Below, in pieces: positions 8,638 through 16,754 of a DNA stretch of 35,020 nt (the first letter of the stretch is position 1; every line of letters starts with the position of its first letter). Source of the DNA: CAMTUW01 sp947085035 (GTDB taxonomy: Bacteria > Actinomycetota > Coriobacteriia > Anaerosomatales > PHET01); NCBI GenBank assembly GCA_947085035.1, contig CAMTUW010000002.1:1-35020 (forward strand), in the 5' to 3' direction. The notes under the pieces were generated by a model. It was not told the origin of the DNA. It was given only the letters and a program-made list of their open reading frames with translations, and made no database searches. The position numbers were made by a program, and so were the translations under genes.

Positions 8638-9119
8638 TGAGGCACACGCTATCGGTCGTGGTCGAGAACAAGCCGGGCGTGCTCACGCGCGTGACGTCGC
8701 TGTTCGCACGTCGCGGTTTCAACATCGACTCGCTTGCGGTAGGGACCACCGAGGATCCGACCCTGTCGCGGATCACCATTGTGTGCTCGGCGGCCGACAC
8801 GCCTTTGGAGCAGATCACGAAACAGGTCTACAAGCTCATCAACGTGATCAAGGTCCAAGACCTCAATCCCGCTGACTCGGTCGAGCGGGAGCTGGTGCTC
8901 TTCAAGATCAACGCGGCGCCCGAACGGCGCCACGAGATCATCGAGATCGCGAATGTGTTCAGGGCGAAGATCGTCGACGTGGGACGCAACTCGGTGACAA
9001 TCGAGGCCACCGGCGCGACTGACAAGATCGATGCGATGGAAGATCTCTTCCGCGCGTACGGCATCAAAGAGATGGCACGGACCGGAAAGATCGCGCTGAC
9101 GCGCGGCAAGGAATCCTGA
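8634..9119 (+). CDS. ilvN: Acetolactate synthase, small (regulatory) subunit
   Basis: The 161-residue protein carries an N-terminal ACT domain (HTLSVVVENKPGVLTRV, RRGFNIDSLAVG) that senses valine, and the C-terminal small-subunit domain (ELVLFKINA, IVDVG, GATDKIDAMEDLFRAYGIKEMARTG). It would bind IlvB and confer feedback inhibition. I start it at the ATG at 8634 because GGAGGAGG lies seven bases upstream and the ATGA overlap with the ilvB stop repeats the pattern at the ilvD/ilvB junction. A GTG at 8628 and an ATG at 8637 are alternatives that change only a few residues. Confidence 0.95.
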   Translation: MMRHTLSVVVENKPGVLTRVTSLFARRGFNIDSLAVGTTEDPTLSRITIVCSAADTPLEQITKQVYKLINVIKVQDLNPADSVERELVLFKINAAPERRHEIIEIANVFRAKIVDVGRNSVTIEATGATDKIDAMEDLFRAYGIKEMARTGKIALTRGKES

Positions 9120-9142
9120 CGAGGGAAGGCGAGAGGAACACC

Positions 9143-10138
9143 ATGGCGACTATCTATTACGAGAACGACTGTGACCCGCAGATCATCAAGGCACGCAAGG
9201 TGGCGGTCATCGGCTACGGCTCCCAAGGTCACGCGCACGCGCTCAACCTGCACGATGCGGGCGTCGACGTCCGTGTGGGTCTGCGCGCAGGCTCGGCGAG
9301 TTGGGACAAGGCCAAGGATGCGGGCCTCAAAGTCATGACGGTTCGCGAGGCGGCCGCCGAGGCCGACTTCATCATGATTCTGACCCCCGATGAGACCCAG
9401 GCGCACACCTACTACTCCGAGATCCACGAGTCGATGGCAGCAGGCAAGGTGCTCGCCTTCGCGCACGGCTTCAACGTGCACTTCAAGCAGATCGAGCCGC
9501 CGGCCAACTGCGATGTGGTCATGATCGCTCCGAAGGGCCCCGGCCACATGGTGCGTCGCGTCTACACCGAGGGCTCCGGCGTGCCGTGCCTCGTCGCTAT
9601 CGAGCGCGATGCGACCGGCACCGCGCTCGCCGTGGCGCTCTCGTACGCGTGGGGCATCGGCGGCGCTCGCTCGGGCATCATCGAGACGAGCTTCCAGGAG
9701 GAGACCGAGACCGATCTCTTCGGCGAGCAGGTGGTGCTCTGCGGCGGTGCGACCGAACTCGTCAAGGCGGGCTTCGAGACGCTCGTCGAGGCAGGCTATC
9801 AGCCTGAGATCGCGTACTTCGAGTGTCTGCACGAGCTCAAGCTCATCGTCGACCTCATGTACGAGGGCGGCATGGCCAAGATGTTCGACTCGATCTCCAA
9901 CACCGCCGAGTACGGCGCCTACGTCACCGGCCCGCGCATCATCACCGATGAGACCCGCGAGGAGATGGCCCAGATTCTCTGGGAGATCCAGAACGGCACT
10001 TTCGCGCGCGACTGGATCCTCGAGAACAAGGGCGGCTCGGCGCACTTCAAGGCGACGCGTAGGATCAACGCCGAGCACCTGATCGAGGACGTGGGCGGAG
10101 AACTGCGCTCGATGTTCAACTGGATCAAGAAAGACTAG
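9143..10138 (+). CDS. ilvC: Ketol-acid reductoisomerase (class I)
   Basis: IlvC isomerises and reduces acetolactate or acetohydroxybutyrate to the dihydroxy acids used by IlvD, with Mg and NAD(P)H. The N-terminal Rossmann motif is GYGSQGHAHALNLHDAG. The Mg-binding region FQEETETDLFGEQVVLCGG and the C-terminal knotted helical domain (ECLHELKLIVDLMYEGG, SNTAEYG) are present. At 331 residues it is the short class I form. It follows ilvN by 23 bases with a GAGAGGAA ribosome site. Confidence 0.97.
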   Translation: MATIYYENDCDPQIIKARKVAVIGYGSQGHAHALNLHDAGVDVRVGLRAGSASWDKAKDAGLKVMTVREAAAEADFIMILTPDETQAHTYYSEIHESMAAGKVLAFAHGFNVHFKQIEPPANCDVVMIAPKGPGHMVRRVYTEGSGVPCLVAIERDATGTALAVALSYAWGIGGARSGIIETSFQEETETDLFGEQVVLCGGATELVKAGFETLVEAGYQPEIAYFECLHELKLIVDLMYEGGMAKMFDSISNTAEYGAYVTGPRIITDETREEMAQILWEIQNGTFARDWILENKGGSAHFKATRRINAEHLIEDVGGELRSMFNWIKKD

Positions 10139-10170
10139 TGGGCTCGGGCCCAAGGGGAGGACAGCGAGCG

Positions 10171-11316
10171 ATGCAGAAGAAATACCTGATGACGCCGGGG
10201 CCGACCCCGGTGCCCGCCGAGGTGATGCTCACTATGGCGGCGCCGATGATCCACCACCGTACGCCGGACTTCTCGGCGGCGTTCAAGTCGGCGATCGAGG
10301 GTCTGAAGTACGTGTTCCAGACTGAGGGCGACGCGCTGCTCTTCGCCTCTTCGGGCACGGGCGTCATGGAATCAGCGATCGTGAACTGCTTCTGTGCCGG
10401 CGACACCGTCATCGTGTGCCGTAACGGCAAGTTCGGCGACCGTCAGAAGTCGATCTGCGATACCTACGGCCTGAATGTGATCGATCTGGCCTACGAGTGG
10501 ACCCAAGTCGTCGACCCGGCCGACATCGCGACAGCGCTTTCCGAGAACCCCGGCGTGCGCGGGGTCATCGTCACGCAGTCCGAGACCTCGAGCGGCGTAC
10601 TGAACGACGTCAAGACGATCGGTGCGATCGTGCGCGAGTACGAAGAGTGCGTTCTCATCGTCGACTCGATCACCGGCATCGGCGCCGTTGAGTGCAGGAC
10701 CGACGTGTGGGGTCTCGACGTGGTCATGACCGGCTCGCAGAAGGGGCTCATGCTTCCGCCGGGCCTTGCGGCCTGTACTGTCAGCGCGAAGGCGTGGCGT
10801 GCCTACGAGCGCGCGACGCTGCCCAGGTTCTACTTCGACTGGATGCGCTACAAGAAGAACGTCGAGAAGGACACGACGCCCTTCACCCCTGCGGTCTCGC
10901 TGGTGCTTGGGCTCAACCAGTCGCTCACGATGATCAAGCAAGAGGGCCTTGAGAACACCATCGCCCGCCACTCGCGCCTTGCGGAGGCGACGCGCCGGGG
11001 CTGTGAGGCCCTTGGCCTGAAGCTCTTCGCGCCGCCCGAGGGACGCGGCAGCGCCGTGACTCCGGTGTGGGTCCCCGAGGGCGTCGACGGCAAAGCGATC
11101 GTCAAGATCATGAAGGACAAGTACGGCATCACGATCGCTGGCGGCCAGGACGACTACGCCGGGCGGATCTTCCGCATCGGCCACCTGGGCTACTTCGGCG
11201 AGTTCGACATCATCACCACGCTCGCGGCGCTCGAGATGGTGCTCGCCGAGCTGGGATACGAGTTCGAGCGCGGCGCGGGAATCGTCGCCGCCCAGACCGT
11301 CTTCATGGAAGGGTAG
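10171..11316 (+). CDS. Class V aminotransferase, probable phosphoserine aminotransferase
   Basis: The 381-residue PLP enzyme has the alanine-glyoxylate/serine-pyruvate aminotransferase architecture: N-terminal LMTPGPTPVP, SSGTGVMESAI, IVDSITGIGAVE and the PLP lysine Lys191 in TGSQKGLMLPPG. In several bacteria and archaea such enzymes sit directly beside serA and appear to replace classical SerC, converting phosphohydroxypyruvate to phosphoserine. Here serA follows by seven bases, which supports that role. An alanine- or serine-glyoxylate aminotransferase remains possible from sequence alone. The ATG at 10171 is preferred over a GTG at 10138 because GGGGAGG precedes it and the conserved N-terminus starts there. 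Confidence 0.88.
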   Translation: MQKKYLMTPGPTPVPAEVMLTMAAPMIHHRTPDFSAAFKSAIEGLKYVFQTEGDALLFASSGTGVMESAIVNCFCAGDTVIVCRNGKFGDRQKSICDTYGLNVIDLAYEWTQVVDPADIATALSENPGVRGVIVTQSETSSGVLNDVKTIGAIVREYEECVLIVDSITGIGAVECRTDVWGLDVVMTGSQKGLMLPPGLAACTVSAKAWRAYERATLPRFYFDWMRYKKNVEKDTTPFTPAVSLVLGLNQSLTMIKQEGLENTIARHSRLAEATRRGCEALGLKLFAPPEGRGSAVTPVWVPEGVDGKAIVKIMKDKYGITIAGGQDDYAGRIFRIGHLGYFGEFDIITTLAALEMVLAELGYEFERGAGIVAAQTVFMEG

Positions 11317-11323
11317 GCGCGCG

Positions 11324-12904
11324 ATGAAGGTACTGGTAGCCGAGAGGATCGCAGAGTCCGGTATAGCGCTGCTTCGCGAGAAGTTCGAGGTGGACGTACG
11401 CACCGATCTGACCCCCGAGCAGCTCGTGGCCGAGATCGGGGTCTACGACGCGCTGATAGTGCGCTCGGCGACTCGAGCGACGCGCGAGGTCATCGAGGCA
11501 GGAGCGAACCTCAAGATCATCGGCCGGGCGGGCGTGGGCGTCGACAACGTCGACGTCGAGGCCGCCACCGAGCGCGGCATCATCGTGTGCAACGCGCCGA
11601 CCTCAAACATCGTCTCAGCCGCCGAGCAGACCATGGCGCTCATGCTCGCGATGGCGCGCAAGACACCGCAGGCGTCGGCCAGCATGAAGCAGTGCAAGTG
11701 GGAGCGCTCGAAGTTCACCGGCGTCGAGCTCTACGAGAAGACGCTTGCGATCTTCGGCCTGGGCCGCATCGGCGCGCTCGTGGCCGAGCGGGCTCGGGGA
11801 TTCGGGATGAACCTCATCGGCTTTGACCCCTACATCTCCGAGTCGCGTGCCGCCGAGATGGGCATCACGGTCTACGAGAACGTCGATGACCTCCTCGAGC
11901 GCGCCGATTTCATCACCGTGCATCTGCCCAAGACGAAAGAGACCATCGGCATGTTCGGGGCCGAGCAGTTCGCCCGGATGAAAGACGGCGTCATGCTCGT
12001 GAACACGGCTCGCGGCGGCATCTACCAGATCGACGCGCTCGCGGATGCTTTGCGCTCTGGCAAGGTGGCCGGCGCCGCCATCGACGTGTTCGAGGTCGAG
12101 CCCTGCACCGACTCACCGCTGATCGAGTTCGACAACGTGATCCTCACGCCGCATCTGGGTGCGAGCACGTCAGAAGCCCAGGATCGCGCTGGCGAGCAGA
12201 TCGCCGAGTACGTCGCACTGGGCCTTGAGGGCCGCATGGTGCCCACGGCCGTCAACGTGGCGCCGGTATCAGCCGAGGTCATGCAGCAGGTCGGACCCTA
12301 CATCGACTTGGCGCAGGACATGGCGACCATCATCGCTCAGCTCGCGCACGGCGGCGTCGACGAGATCGACATCATGACCGTGGGTGCGCTCTCAGAGTTC
12401 GACACGCGCATCGTTCGTACCGCCGCGCTCAAAGGCCTGCTCGCGCGCGCCACAGACGAGGCCGTGAACTTCGTCAACGCCGACTATCTGGCCGAGCAGC
12501 GCGGTATTCGTGTCACAGAGACGAAGCGTCCGGAAACACACGACTACGTCTCGATGCTCGTGCTTCGGTCGTCCACGCCCCACGGCCCCGTGGAGATTGC
12601 CGCTGCGCTCATCGGCAAGAAAGACGAGCCGCGCATCGTCGCGCTGTTCGGATACGACATCGAACTCGCTCCCGCAAAGCACATGGCGGTGTTTCGCTAT
12701 CCCGATCGTCCCGGCATGATAGGCAAGGTCGGTACGATCATGGGCGGCGAGAACATCAACATCGGCTCGATGCAGGTGGGGCGTACCGATCAAGGTGGTC
12801 AGGCGCTGATGATCCTCTCCGTCGATTCGCCGCTCACCTCTGAGGTGCTTGAGCGGATCCGCGACGAAGCCGGCATGGAAGACGCGTGGTACGTGCAACT
12901 CTGA
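11324..12904 (+). CDS. serA: D-3-phosphoglycerate dehydrogenase
   Basis: SerA oxidises 3-phosphoglycerate to phosphohydroxypyruvate, the first committed step of serine synthesis. This is the long, 526-residue form. The substrate-binding half (KVLVAERIAESGI) surrounds a Rossmann domain with GLGRIGALVAERA at about 145. Catalytic residues are the Arg in NTARGGIYQ and the His in LTPHLGAST. An allosteric-substrate-binding domain covers about 320-440, and a C-terminal ACT domain (PDRPGMIGKVGTIMG, NINIGSMQVGR) from about 450 suggests serine feedback. It is the last gene of the operon and is followed by a strong hairpin. Confidence 0.96.
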   Translation: MKVLVAERIAESGIALLREKFEVDVRTDLTPEQLVAEIGVYDALIVRSATRATREVIEAGANLKIIGRAGVGVDNVDVEAATERGIIVCNAPTSNIVSAAEQTMALMLAMARKTPQASASMKQCKWERSKFTGVELYEKTLAIFGLGRIGALVAERARGFGMNLIGFDPYISESRAAEMGITVYENVDDLLERADFITVHLPKTKETIGMFGAEQFARMKDGVMLVNTARGGIYQIDALADALRSGKVAGAAIDVFEVEPCTDSPLIEFDNVILTPHLGASTSEAQDRAGEQIAEYVALGLEGRMVPTAVNVAPVSAEVMQQVGPYIDLAQDMATIIAQLAHGGVDEIDIMTVGALSEFDTRIVRTAALKGLLARATDEAVNFVNADYLAEQRGIRVTETKRPETHDYVSMLVLRSSTPHGPVEIAAALIGKKDEPRIVALFGYDIELAPAKHMAVFRYPDRPGMIGKVGTIMGGENINIGSMQVGRTDQGGQALMILSVDSPLTSEVLERIRDEAGMEDAWYVQL

Positions 12905-12912
12905 GTCGCTAC

Positions 12913-12934
12913 GAGGCCCCCGAAAGGGGGCCTC
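12913..12934. terminator. GAAA-loop hairpin between convergent serA and PIN toxin genes
   Basis: GAGGCCCCC (12913-12921) and GGGGGCCTC (12926-12934) form a perfect 9-bp GC-rich stem with a GAAA tetraloop, eight bases after the serA stop. The toxin stop codon (12935-12933) overlaps its edge. It lies between converging genes and could serve both strands. There is no U-tract on either side. Confidence 0.7.
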
Positions 12935-13337
12935 ACACTATCAGTTCAACCCGGGGATGCGCCCCGTGTGCGCGAGCGTCCGCCGAGTACAGCGGCGCGT
13001 CGAGCAGGTCGGCCAGTCCCGCCGAGAAGGCGTCGTAGAGCGAGCAGCCCAGCGTCGCGCGGGCCGACAGTGCCGCAGACACCAGGTCAGCCTCAAGCGG
13101 GACGCTCGCCAACCTCCAAGCGGACAGGTCACTCCAGATACTCAAGGCCTCAGCGCCGGAACCGTCACGGGATGCAGCACTTAATACCTCGTAGAAGAAC
13201 AGCGAGTCGGCGACGATTAGGGTTCTGCGATCGATGTGGGCCTCAAGGAGGGCCCGCGCCCGTTGAGATCCGGGCTCATTGCGGAACCATTTCACGCCAA
13301 CAGACGCATCGACGACGCAGAGTTTCCGGCTCACCAT
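12933..13337 (-). CDS. vapC: PIN-domain ribonuclease toxin (VapC family)
   Basis: The 134-residue protein has the PIN layout: Asp10 in CVVDASV, Glu50 in FFYEVLSAA, Asp102 in SLYDAFSAGLA and Asp120 in YSADARA, the acidic residues expected to hold Mg in the RNase site. Length is typical of VapC toxins, which cleave specific RNAs (often tRNA or rRNA) when freed from antitoxin. Its start overlaps the antitoxin stop by seven bases (ATGGTGA), the usual coupling of such pairs. The RNA target cannot be inferred. Confidence 0.88.
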   Translation of the reverse strand: MVSRKLCVVDASVGVKWFRNEPGSQRARALLEAHIDRRTLIVADSLFFYEVLSAASRDGSGAEALSIWSDLSAWRLASVPLEADLVSAALSARATLGCSLYDAFSAGLADLLDAPLYSADARAHGAHPRVELIV

Positions 13338-13627
13338 TCATCCGCCTCGCCGGAACGTATCGCCCTCAAGACCTGGAGCGAACTGGGAGCGTTGGCGTTT
13401 GCAGGGTCCGCGTGGTACTCCCTAGCGATCGCTTTGGCGTCCTCGAGCGCAGCCAAGGCTGCCTCGCGATAGTCCGCCCGAGCCATGTCTTTGCGGTGCT
13501 GCGCCACGTACTGAGCCACGGCCTCCTCGACCATCAGACTGCGGCTGACACCGGCCTGTCCGGCGGCGGCATCGAGTTTCTCGAGGACCATCTCCGACAT
13601 GGCAACGGCGATCTTCTTCTTGGGCAT
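13331..13627 (-). CDS. Ribbon-helix-helix antitoxin partner of the PIN toxin
   Basis: The 98-residue protein begins MPKKKIAVAMSEMVLEKLD and continues with AGVSRSLMVEEAVAQYVAQ, the strand plus two-helix pattern of CopG/Arc-type DNA-binding antitoxins. The C-terminal half (AALAALEDAKAIAREYH onward) would wrap the toxin. I start at 13627 because GGAG lies six bases upstream. A longer reading from 13654 would begin inside the tandem operator-like repeats. It should neutralise the downstream toxin and repress the shared promoter. Confidence 0.82.
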   Translation of the reverse strand: MPKKKIAVAMSEMVLEKLDAAAGQAGVSRSLMVEEAVAQYVAQHRKDMARADYREAALAALEDAKAIAREYHADPANANAPSSLQVLRAIRSGEADEW

Positions 13628-13645
13628 CACGCGCTCCAATCGCTG

Positions 13646-13671
13646 AACGTTCATACCAAACGTTCATACCA
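13646..13671 (-). repeat. Perfect 13-bp tandem repeat, likely antitoxin operator
   Basis: On the minus strand TGGTATGAACGTT occurs twice with no gap (13671-13659 and 13658-13646), 18-44 bases upstream of the antitoxin start. Ribbon-helix-helix dimers commonly bind short tandem half-sites at their own promoters, so this is a strong candidate operator. The repeat contains the palindromic AACGTT core. Confidence 0.7.
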
Positions 13672-13694
13672 CCACGATCAGTGCGTGTAAACCC

Positions 13695-15011
13695 TCAGGA
13701 CACGAGTCCGATAAGCCTGTCGAGCTGATCGGTCAGGTAGAGCGGCACATCGAGCAGGCCATCTCGGTGCTGCAGGCCGCGTCGCGAGATGCGCACGGCG
13801 AGCTTGGGGGCAAAGGCGTCCCGATAGACCCTCAGGCTGCGAGAGCGTACGGCGAGTCCTGCCTTGACCTCGATGGGGTGGACGTCGTCCTGTCGCTGCA
13901 GCAAGAACTCGACCTCGGCGGCACCCGACGCGCGCCAGTATCGTGGCGCGGATTCGAACTGCGCGACCAGTGACTGAAGCACATAGTTCTCGGTCAGAGC
14001 GCCCTTGAACTCCGTGAACGGCGTTGAAGGGCTCGAAAGCGCGGTGCTCTCAAGGCCCGACTGTCTGGCGAGCAGACCTGTGTCCGATCCGTAGATCTTG
14101 AAACCTGAGACATCGTCGTATCCCGCGAGCGGCAGACGCGGTGCTGTGACCGCGTTGACTCGAGTCACGACCCCGGTCGCTTCGAGCCAGTGCAGCGCGC
14201 CCTCGTAATCGCGTGCGCGCGCGCCGGGTCGGGCTGCGCCGTAGATGAACCGGCGGTTCTCCTTGGCGAGTTGTGCCGGGATCGAGCGCCAGACGTGGCC
14301 GATGCGAGCGATGTCTTTTGGCGGAGCGTGTTTGGCGAAGTCCAGTTCGTAGGCCGTGAGTATGTCTCGCTGCGTGGATCGCACCCGGTCCATGTCCGCG
14401 TTTTCGGCCCACGCCCGCGCGGGCTCCGGCATGCCGCCCACGAGCAGGTAGGTCGCGAGACTCTCGTAGAGGCGTGACTCCAGTGGCTCGGGCACAGGGC
14501 GGACCTCTTTGATCGACTCGAGATGCGATGCCAGGGACTTCTCTCCGCACGCACGCAGGAACTCCGAGAAGGTCAGCGGGTGGATGGTCAGGAGATCGAC
14601 CTTGCCCACGGGGAAGGACGAGGGCCGCGAGAGCGTGACGCCCAGCAGCGAACCGGCGCAGGCCACGTGGTACTCCGGGGCGTCCTCGGCGAAGTATTTC
14701 AGTGCGTTCAGCGCCGCATTGGATTCCTGGATCTCATCGAGCACGATGAGGGTGCGCCCGGGCTCGATTCGCGAGCCATGCAAGACGGTCAGCGTCTCGA
14801 GTAGGCGGTGCGGATCCTTCGTGGACTCGAATATCGACCCCAGTGATGGTGATGCTTCGAAGTTGAAGTACGCGACACGCTCGTAGCGCAGTCGCGCAAG
14901 CTCCTTGAGCATCCACGTCTTTCCCACCTGGCGTTGGCCTCGAAGCAGGAGCGGCTTTCGGTGAGCGCTCGCGCGCCACTGATCAAGCACTTTGAGTACA
15001 TCGCGATACAT
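13695..15011 (-). CDS. AAA-family ATPase with DUF4143 domain
   Basis: The 438-residue protein has a Walker A near residues 25-33 (LRGQRQVGKTW), a Walker B (TLIVLDEIQESNAALN) and a C-terminal DUF4143/restriction-endonuclease-like region (FKGALTENYVLQSLV, ASGAAEVEFLLQ, HPIEVKAG). These ATPases are widespread and mobile in bacteria and archaea; their physiological role is largely unknown. The D/E...EVK pattern resembles a PD-(D/E)XK core. The start at 15011 (MYRDVLKVLDQW) has AAGGAGG upstream; an in-frame ATG at 15053 lacks this. It lies 67 bases upstream of the toxin-antitoxin pair on the same strand and is divergent from leuA. Confidence 0.85.
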   Translation of the reverse strand: MYRDVLKVLDQWRASAHRKPLLLRGQRQVGKTWMLKELARLRYERVAYFNFEASPSLGSIFESTKDPHRLLETLTVLHGSRIEPGRTLIVLDEIQESNAALNALKYFAEDAPEYHVACAGSLLGVTLSRPSSFPVGKVDLLTIHPLTFSEFLRACGEKSLASHLESIKEVRPVPEPLESRLYESLATYLLVGGMPEPARAWAENADMDRVRSTQRDILTAYELDFAKHAPPKDIARIGHVWRSIPAQLAKENRRFIYGAARPGARARDYEGALHWLEATGVVTRVNAVTAPRLPLAGYDDVSGFKIYGSDTGLLARQSGLESTALSSPSTPFTEFKGALTENYVLQSLVAQFESAPRYWRASGAAEVEFLLQRQDDVHPIEVKAGLAVRSRSLRVYRDAFAPKLAVRISRRGLQHRDGLLDVPLYLTDQLDRLIGLVS

Positions 15012-15065
15012 GCTGCGCCGCCTCCTTAAGTCGCGATACGTGCAGTTTAGCACATTTAGTGGCCT

Positions 15066-15148
15066 TACAAATGGCGAAACCGCACCGATTTGTACTTAAG
15101 CAACTCGTACAAGCGCTCCTACGAGTGCGCTGCGCTATACTTCCGTGC
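15066..15148. promoter_or_regulatory. Divergent promoter region with two dyads; possible leaderless leuA promoter
   Basis: Two inverted repeats lie upstream of leuA: TACAAAT (15066-15072) with ATTTGTA (15088-15094), and ACTCGTA (15103-15109) with TACGAGT (15120-15126). A good -10 box, TATACT (15136-15141), ends seven bases before the leuA ATG, so transcription would begin at or next to the start codon. No clear -35 box or ribosome site is visible. The second dyad covers where a -35 element would be, suggesting regulator binding. On the minus strand TTGTAA and TAAACT, 15 bases apart, could drive the ATPase gene. Confidence 0.45.
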
Positions 15149-16690
15149 ATGGCTGACCACGTCTTCATCTTCGACACCACGCTGCGCGACGGCGAGCAGT
15201 CGCCGGGCGCTTCCATGAACGCCGACGAGAAGCTCGAGATCGCACGTTGCCTCGTGCGTCTGGGCGTCGATGTCATCGAAGCGGGATTCCCCGTCTCGAG
15301 CCCCGGCGACTTCGAGAGCGTGCGCCGCATCGGCGCCGAAGTGGGCGACGCCGCGATCGTCTGCGGCCTGACGCGCGCGGTTCCCAACGACATCGAGGTC
15401 GCGGCCGACGCCCTCAAGACCGCCGTCCGTCCGCGCATCCACACCGGCATCGGCGTGTCCGAGTCCCACCTCAACGACAAGCTGCGCATCAGCCGCGAGA
15501 CCGCGGTCGAGCGGGCCATCGCCGCGGTCAAGCACGCGCGCAAGTTCGTCGAAGACGTCGAGTTCTACGCCGAGGACGCCGGCCGCGCCGACCCGACCTT
15601 CCTCTACCACATGGTCGAGCAGGTCATCGCCGCCGGCGCCACCGTGGTCAACATCCCTGACACCACCGGCTACGCCTACCCCGAGGTCTTCGGCACGCTC
15701 ATCGGTGGCCTGATGGAGAACGTCACGGGCATCGAGAACGTCATCGTGTCTGTCCACTGCCACAACGACCTGGGGCTCGCGACCGCGAACTCGCTCGTCG
15801 GCGTGAAGGCCGGCGCCCGCCAGATCGAGTGCACCATCAACGGTCTGGGCGAGCGGGCCGGCAACACCGCCATGGAAGAAGTCGTCATGGCGCTCAGGAT
15901 GCGCCGCGACGTCTTCGGCGTCGACACGAACATCAACGCACGCGAGATCACGCGTGCCTCGCGGCTCGTCTCGAGCATCACCGGCATCGTCGTCCAGCCC
16001 AACAAGGCCATCGTGGGCGCCAACGCGTTCGCCCACAGTAGCGGCATCCATCAAGACGGGGTTCTCAAGGAGCGTTCGACCTACGAGATAATCGACCCGG
16101 TCGACGTGGGCGCCGGGGGCAGCGCCATCGTGCTCACGGCGCGCAGCGGACGCCATGCGCTCAAGCATCGAATCGAGGCGCTGGGCCTCACGGTCTCAGA
16201 CGACGAGTTCGAGCGCGTCCACGAGGAGTTTCTCGCTCTGGCCGACAAGAAGAAGGAGGTCTACGACGAGGACCTCGAGGCACTCGTCGGAGAGACCGAG
16301 CGAGCGGTCAACGAGATCTACCACCTCGAGCACCTCCAGGTCACGACCGGGGATCCCGGGATTCCAACAGCGACCGTAGAGCTCGTAGACCGCGACGGCA
16401 ACCGCTTCATCGACTCGAGCCACGGCACCGGCCCGGTTGACGCGCTGTACAAAGCCATCAACAAGATCGTCGATGTCGAAAACGACCTCACCGAGTTCCG
16501 GGTCGAGGCGGTCACCCGCGGCATCGACGCCTTGGGCGAGGTCACCATCCGCGTCACCAGCCCCGATGGCCGCGTCTTCACTGGCAGGGGAGCGCACTCC
16601 GACATCATCGTCGCATCGGCACGCGCGTACACGAACGCGTTGAACCGCCTGCTCCTGAGCGTCAAGCCCGAGGTCGAGGACGAGGTGTAG
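15149..16690 (+). CDS. leuA: 2-isopropylmalate synthase
   Basis: LeuA condenses 2-ketoisovalerate with acetyl-CoA, the first committed step of leucine synthesis. The TIM-barrel signatures are FDTTLRDGEQSPGASM near the N-terminus, HCHNDLGLATANS at about 203 and HSSGIHQDGVLK. The C-terminal LeuA dimer/allosteric domain (VTTGDPGIPTATVEL, DALYKAINKI, GRGAHSDIIVASARAY) spans about 395-510. The ATG at 15149 is chosen because the family N-terminus (MADHVFIFDTTLRDG) begins there; an in-frame ATG at 15059 would add an unrelated extension across the promoter. Product 513 residues. Homocitrate or citramalate synthases are related, but full length and the adjacent leuC favour LeuA. Confidence 0.93.
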   Translation: MADHVFIFDTTLRDGEQSPGASMNADEKLEIARCLVRLGVDVIEAGFPVSSPGDFESVRRIGAEVGDAAIVCGLTRAVPNDIEVAADALKTAVRPRIHTGIGVSESHLNDKLRISRETAVERAIAAVKHARKFVEDVEFYAEDAGRADPTFLYHMVEQVIAAGATVVNIPDTTGYAYPEVFGTLIGGLMENVTGIENVIVSVHCHNDLGLATANSLVGVKAGARQIECTINGLGERAGNTAMEEVVMALRMRRDVFGVDTNINAREITRASRLVSSITGIVVQPNKAIVGANAFAHSSGIHQDGVLKERSTYEIIDPVDVGAGGSAIVLTARSGRHALKHRIEALGLTVSDDEFERVHEEFLALADKKKEVYDEDLEALVGETERAVNEIYHLEHLQVTTGDPGIPTATVELVDRDGNRFIDSSHGTGPVDALYKAINKIVDVENDLTEFRVEAVTRGIDALGEVTIRVTSPDGRVFTGRGAHSDIIVASARAYTNALNRLLLSVKPEVEDEV

Positions 16691-16707
16691 GGACCGCCCC
16701 TTCGCGC

Positions 16708-16713
16708 TACAAT
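16708..16713 (+). promoter_or_regulatory. Possible -10 box before leuC
   Basis: TACAAT at 16708-16713 lies in the 64-base gap between leuA and leuC, about 40 bases before the leuC start and upstream of its GAGGAG ribosome site. No convincing -35 element is seen. leuC may therefore have its own promoter as well as read-through from leuA. Confidence 0.3.
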
Positions 16714-16754
16714 CTCTCGCACGCCTGTACGCACGTTCGTGAGGAGTCGCATCC

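Noticed and set aside
8828..10153. 441-codon minus-strand open frame across ilvN and ilvC
   Set aside because: Antisense of two conserved enzymes, with Leu/Asp/Arg-rich low-complexity translation typical of mirror frames in GC-rich DNA.
12905..15148. Integrated mobile element with integrase or terminal repeats around the toxin-antitoxin/ATPase genes
   Set aside because: No transposase or integrase gene, no flanking inverted or direct repeats and no tRNA attachment site were found.
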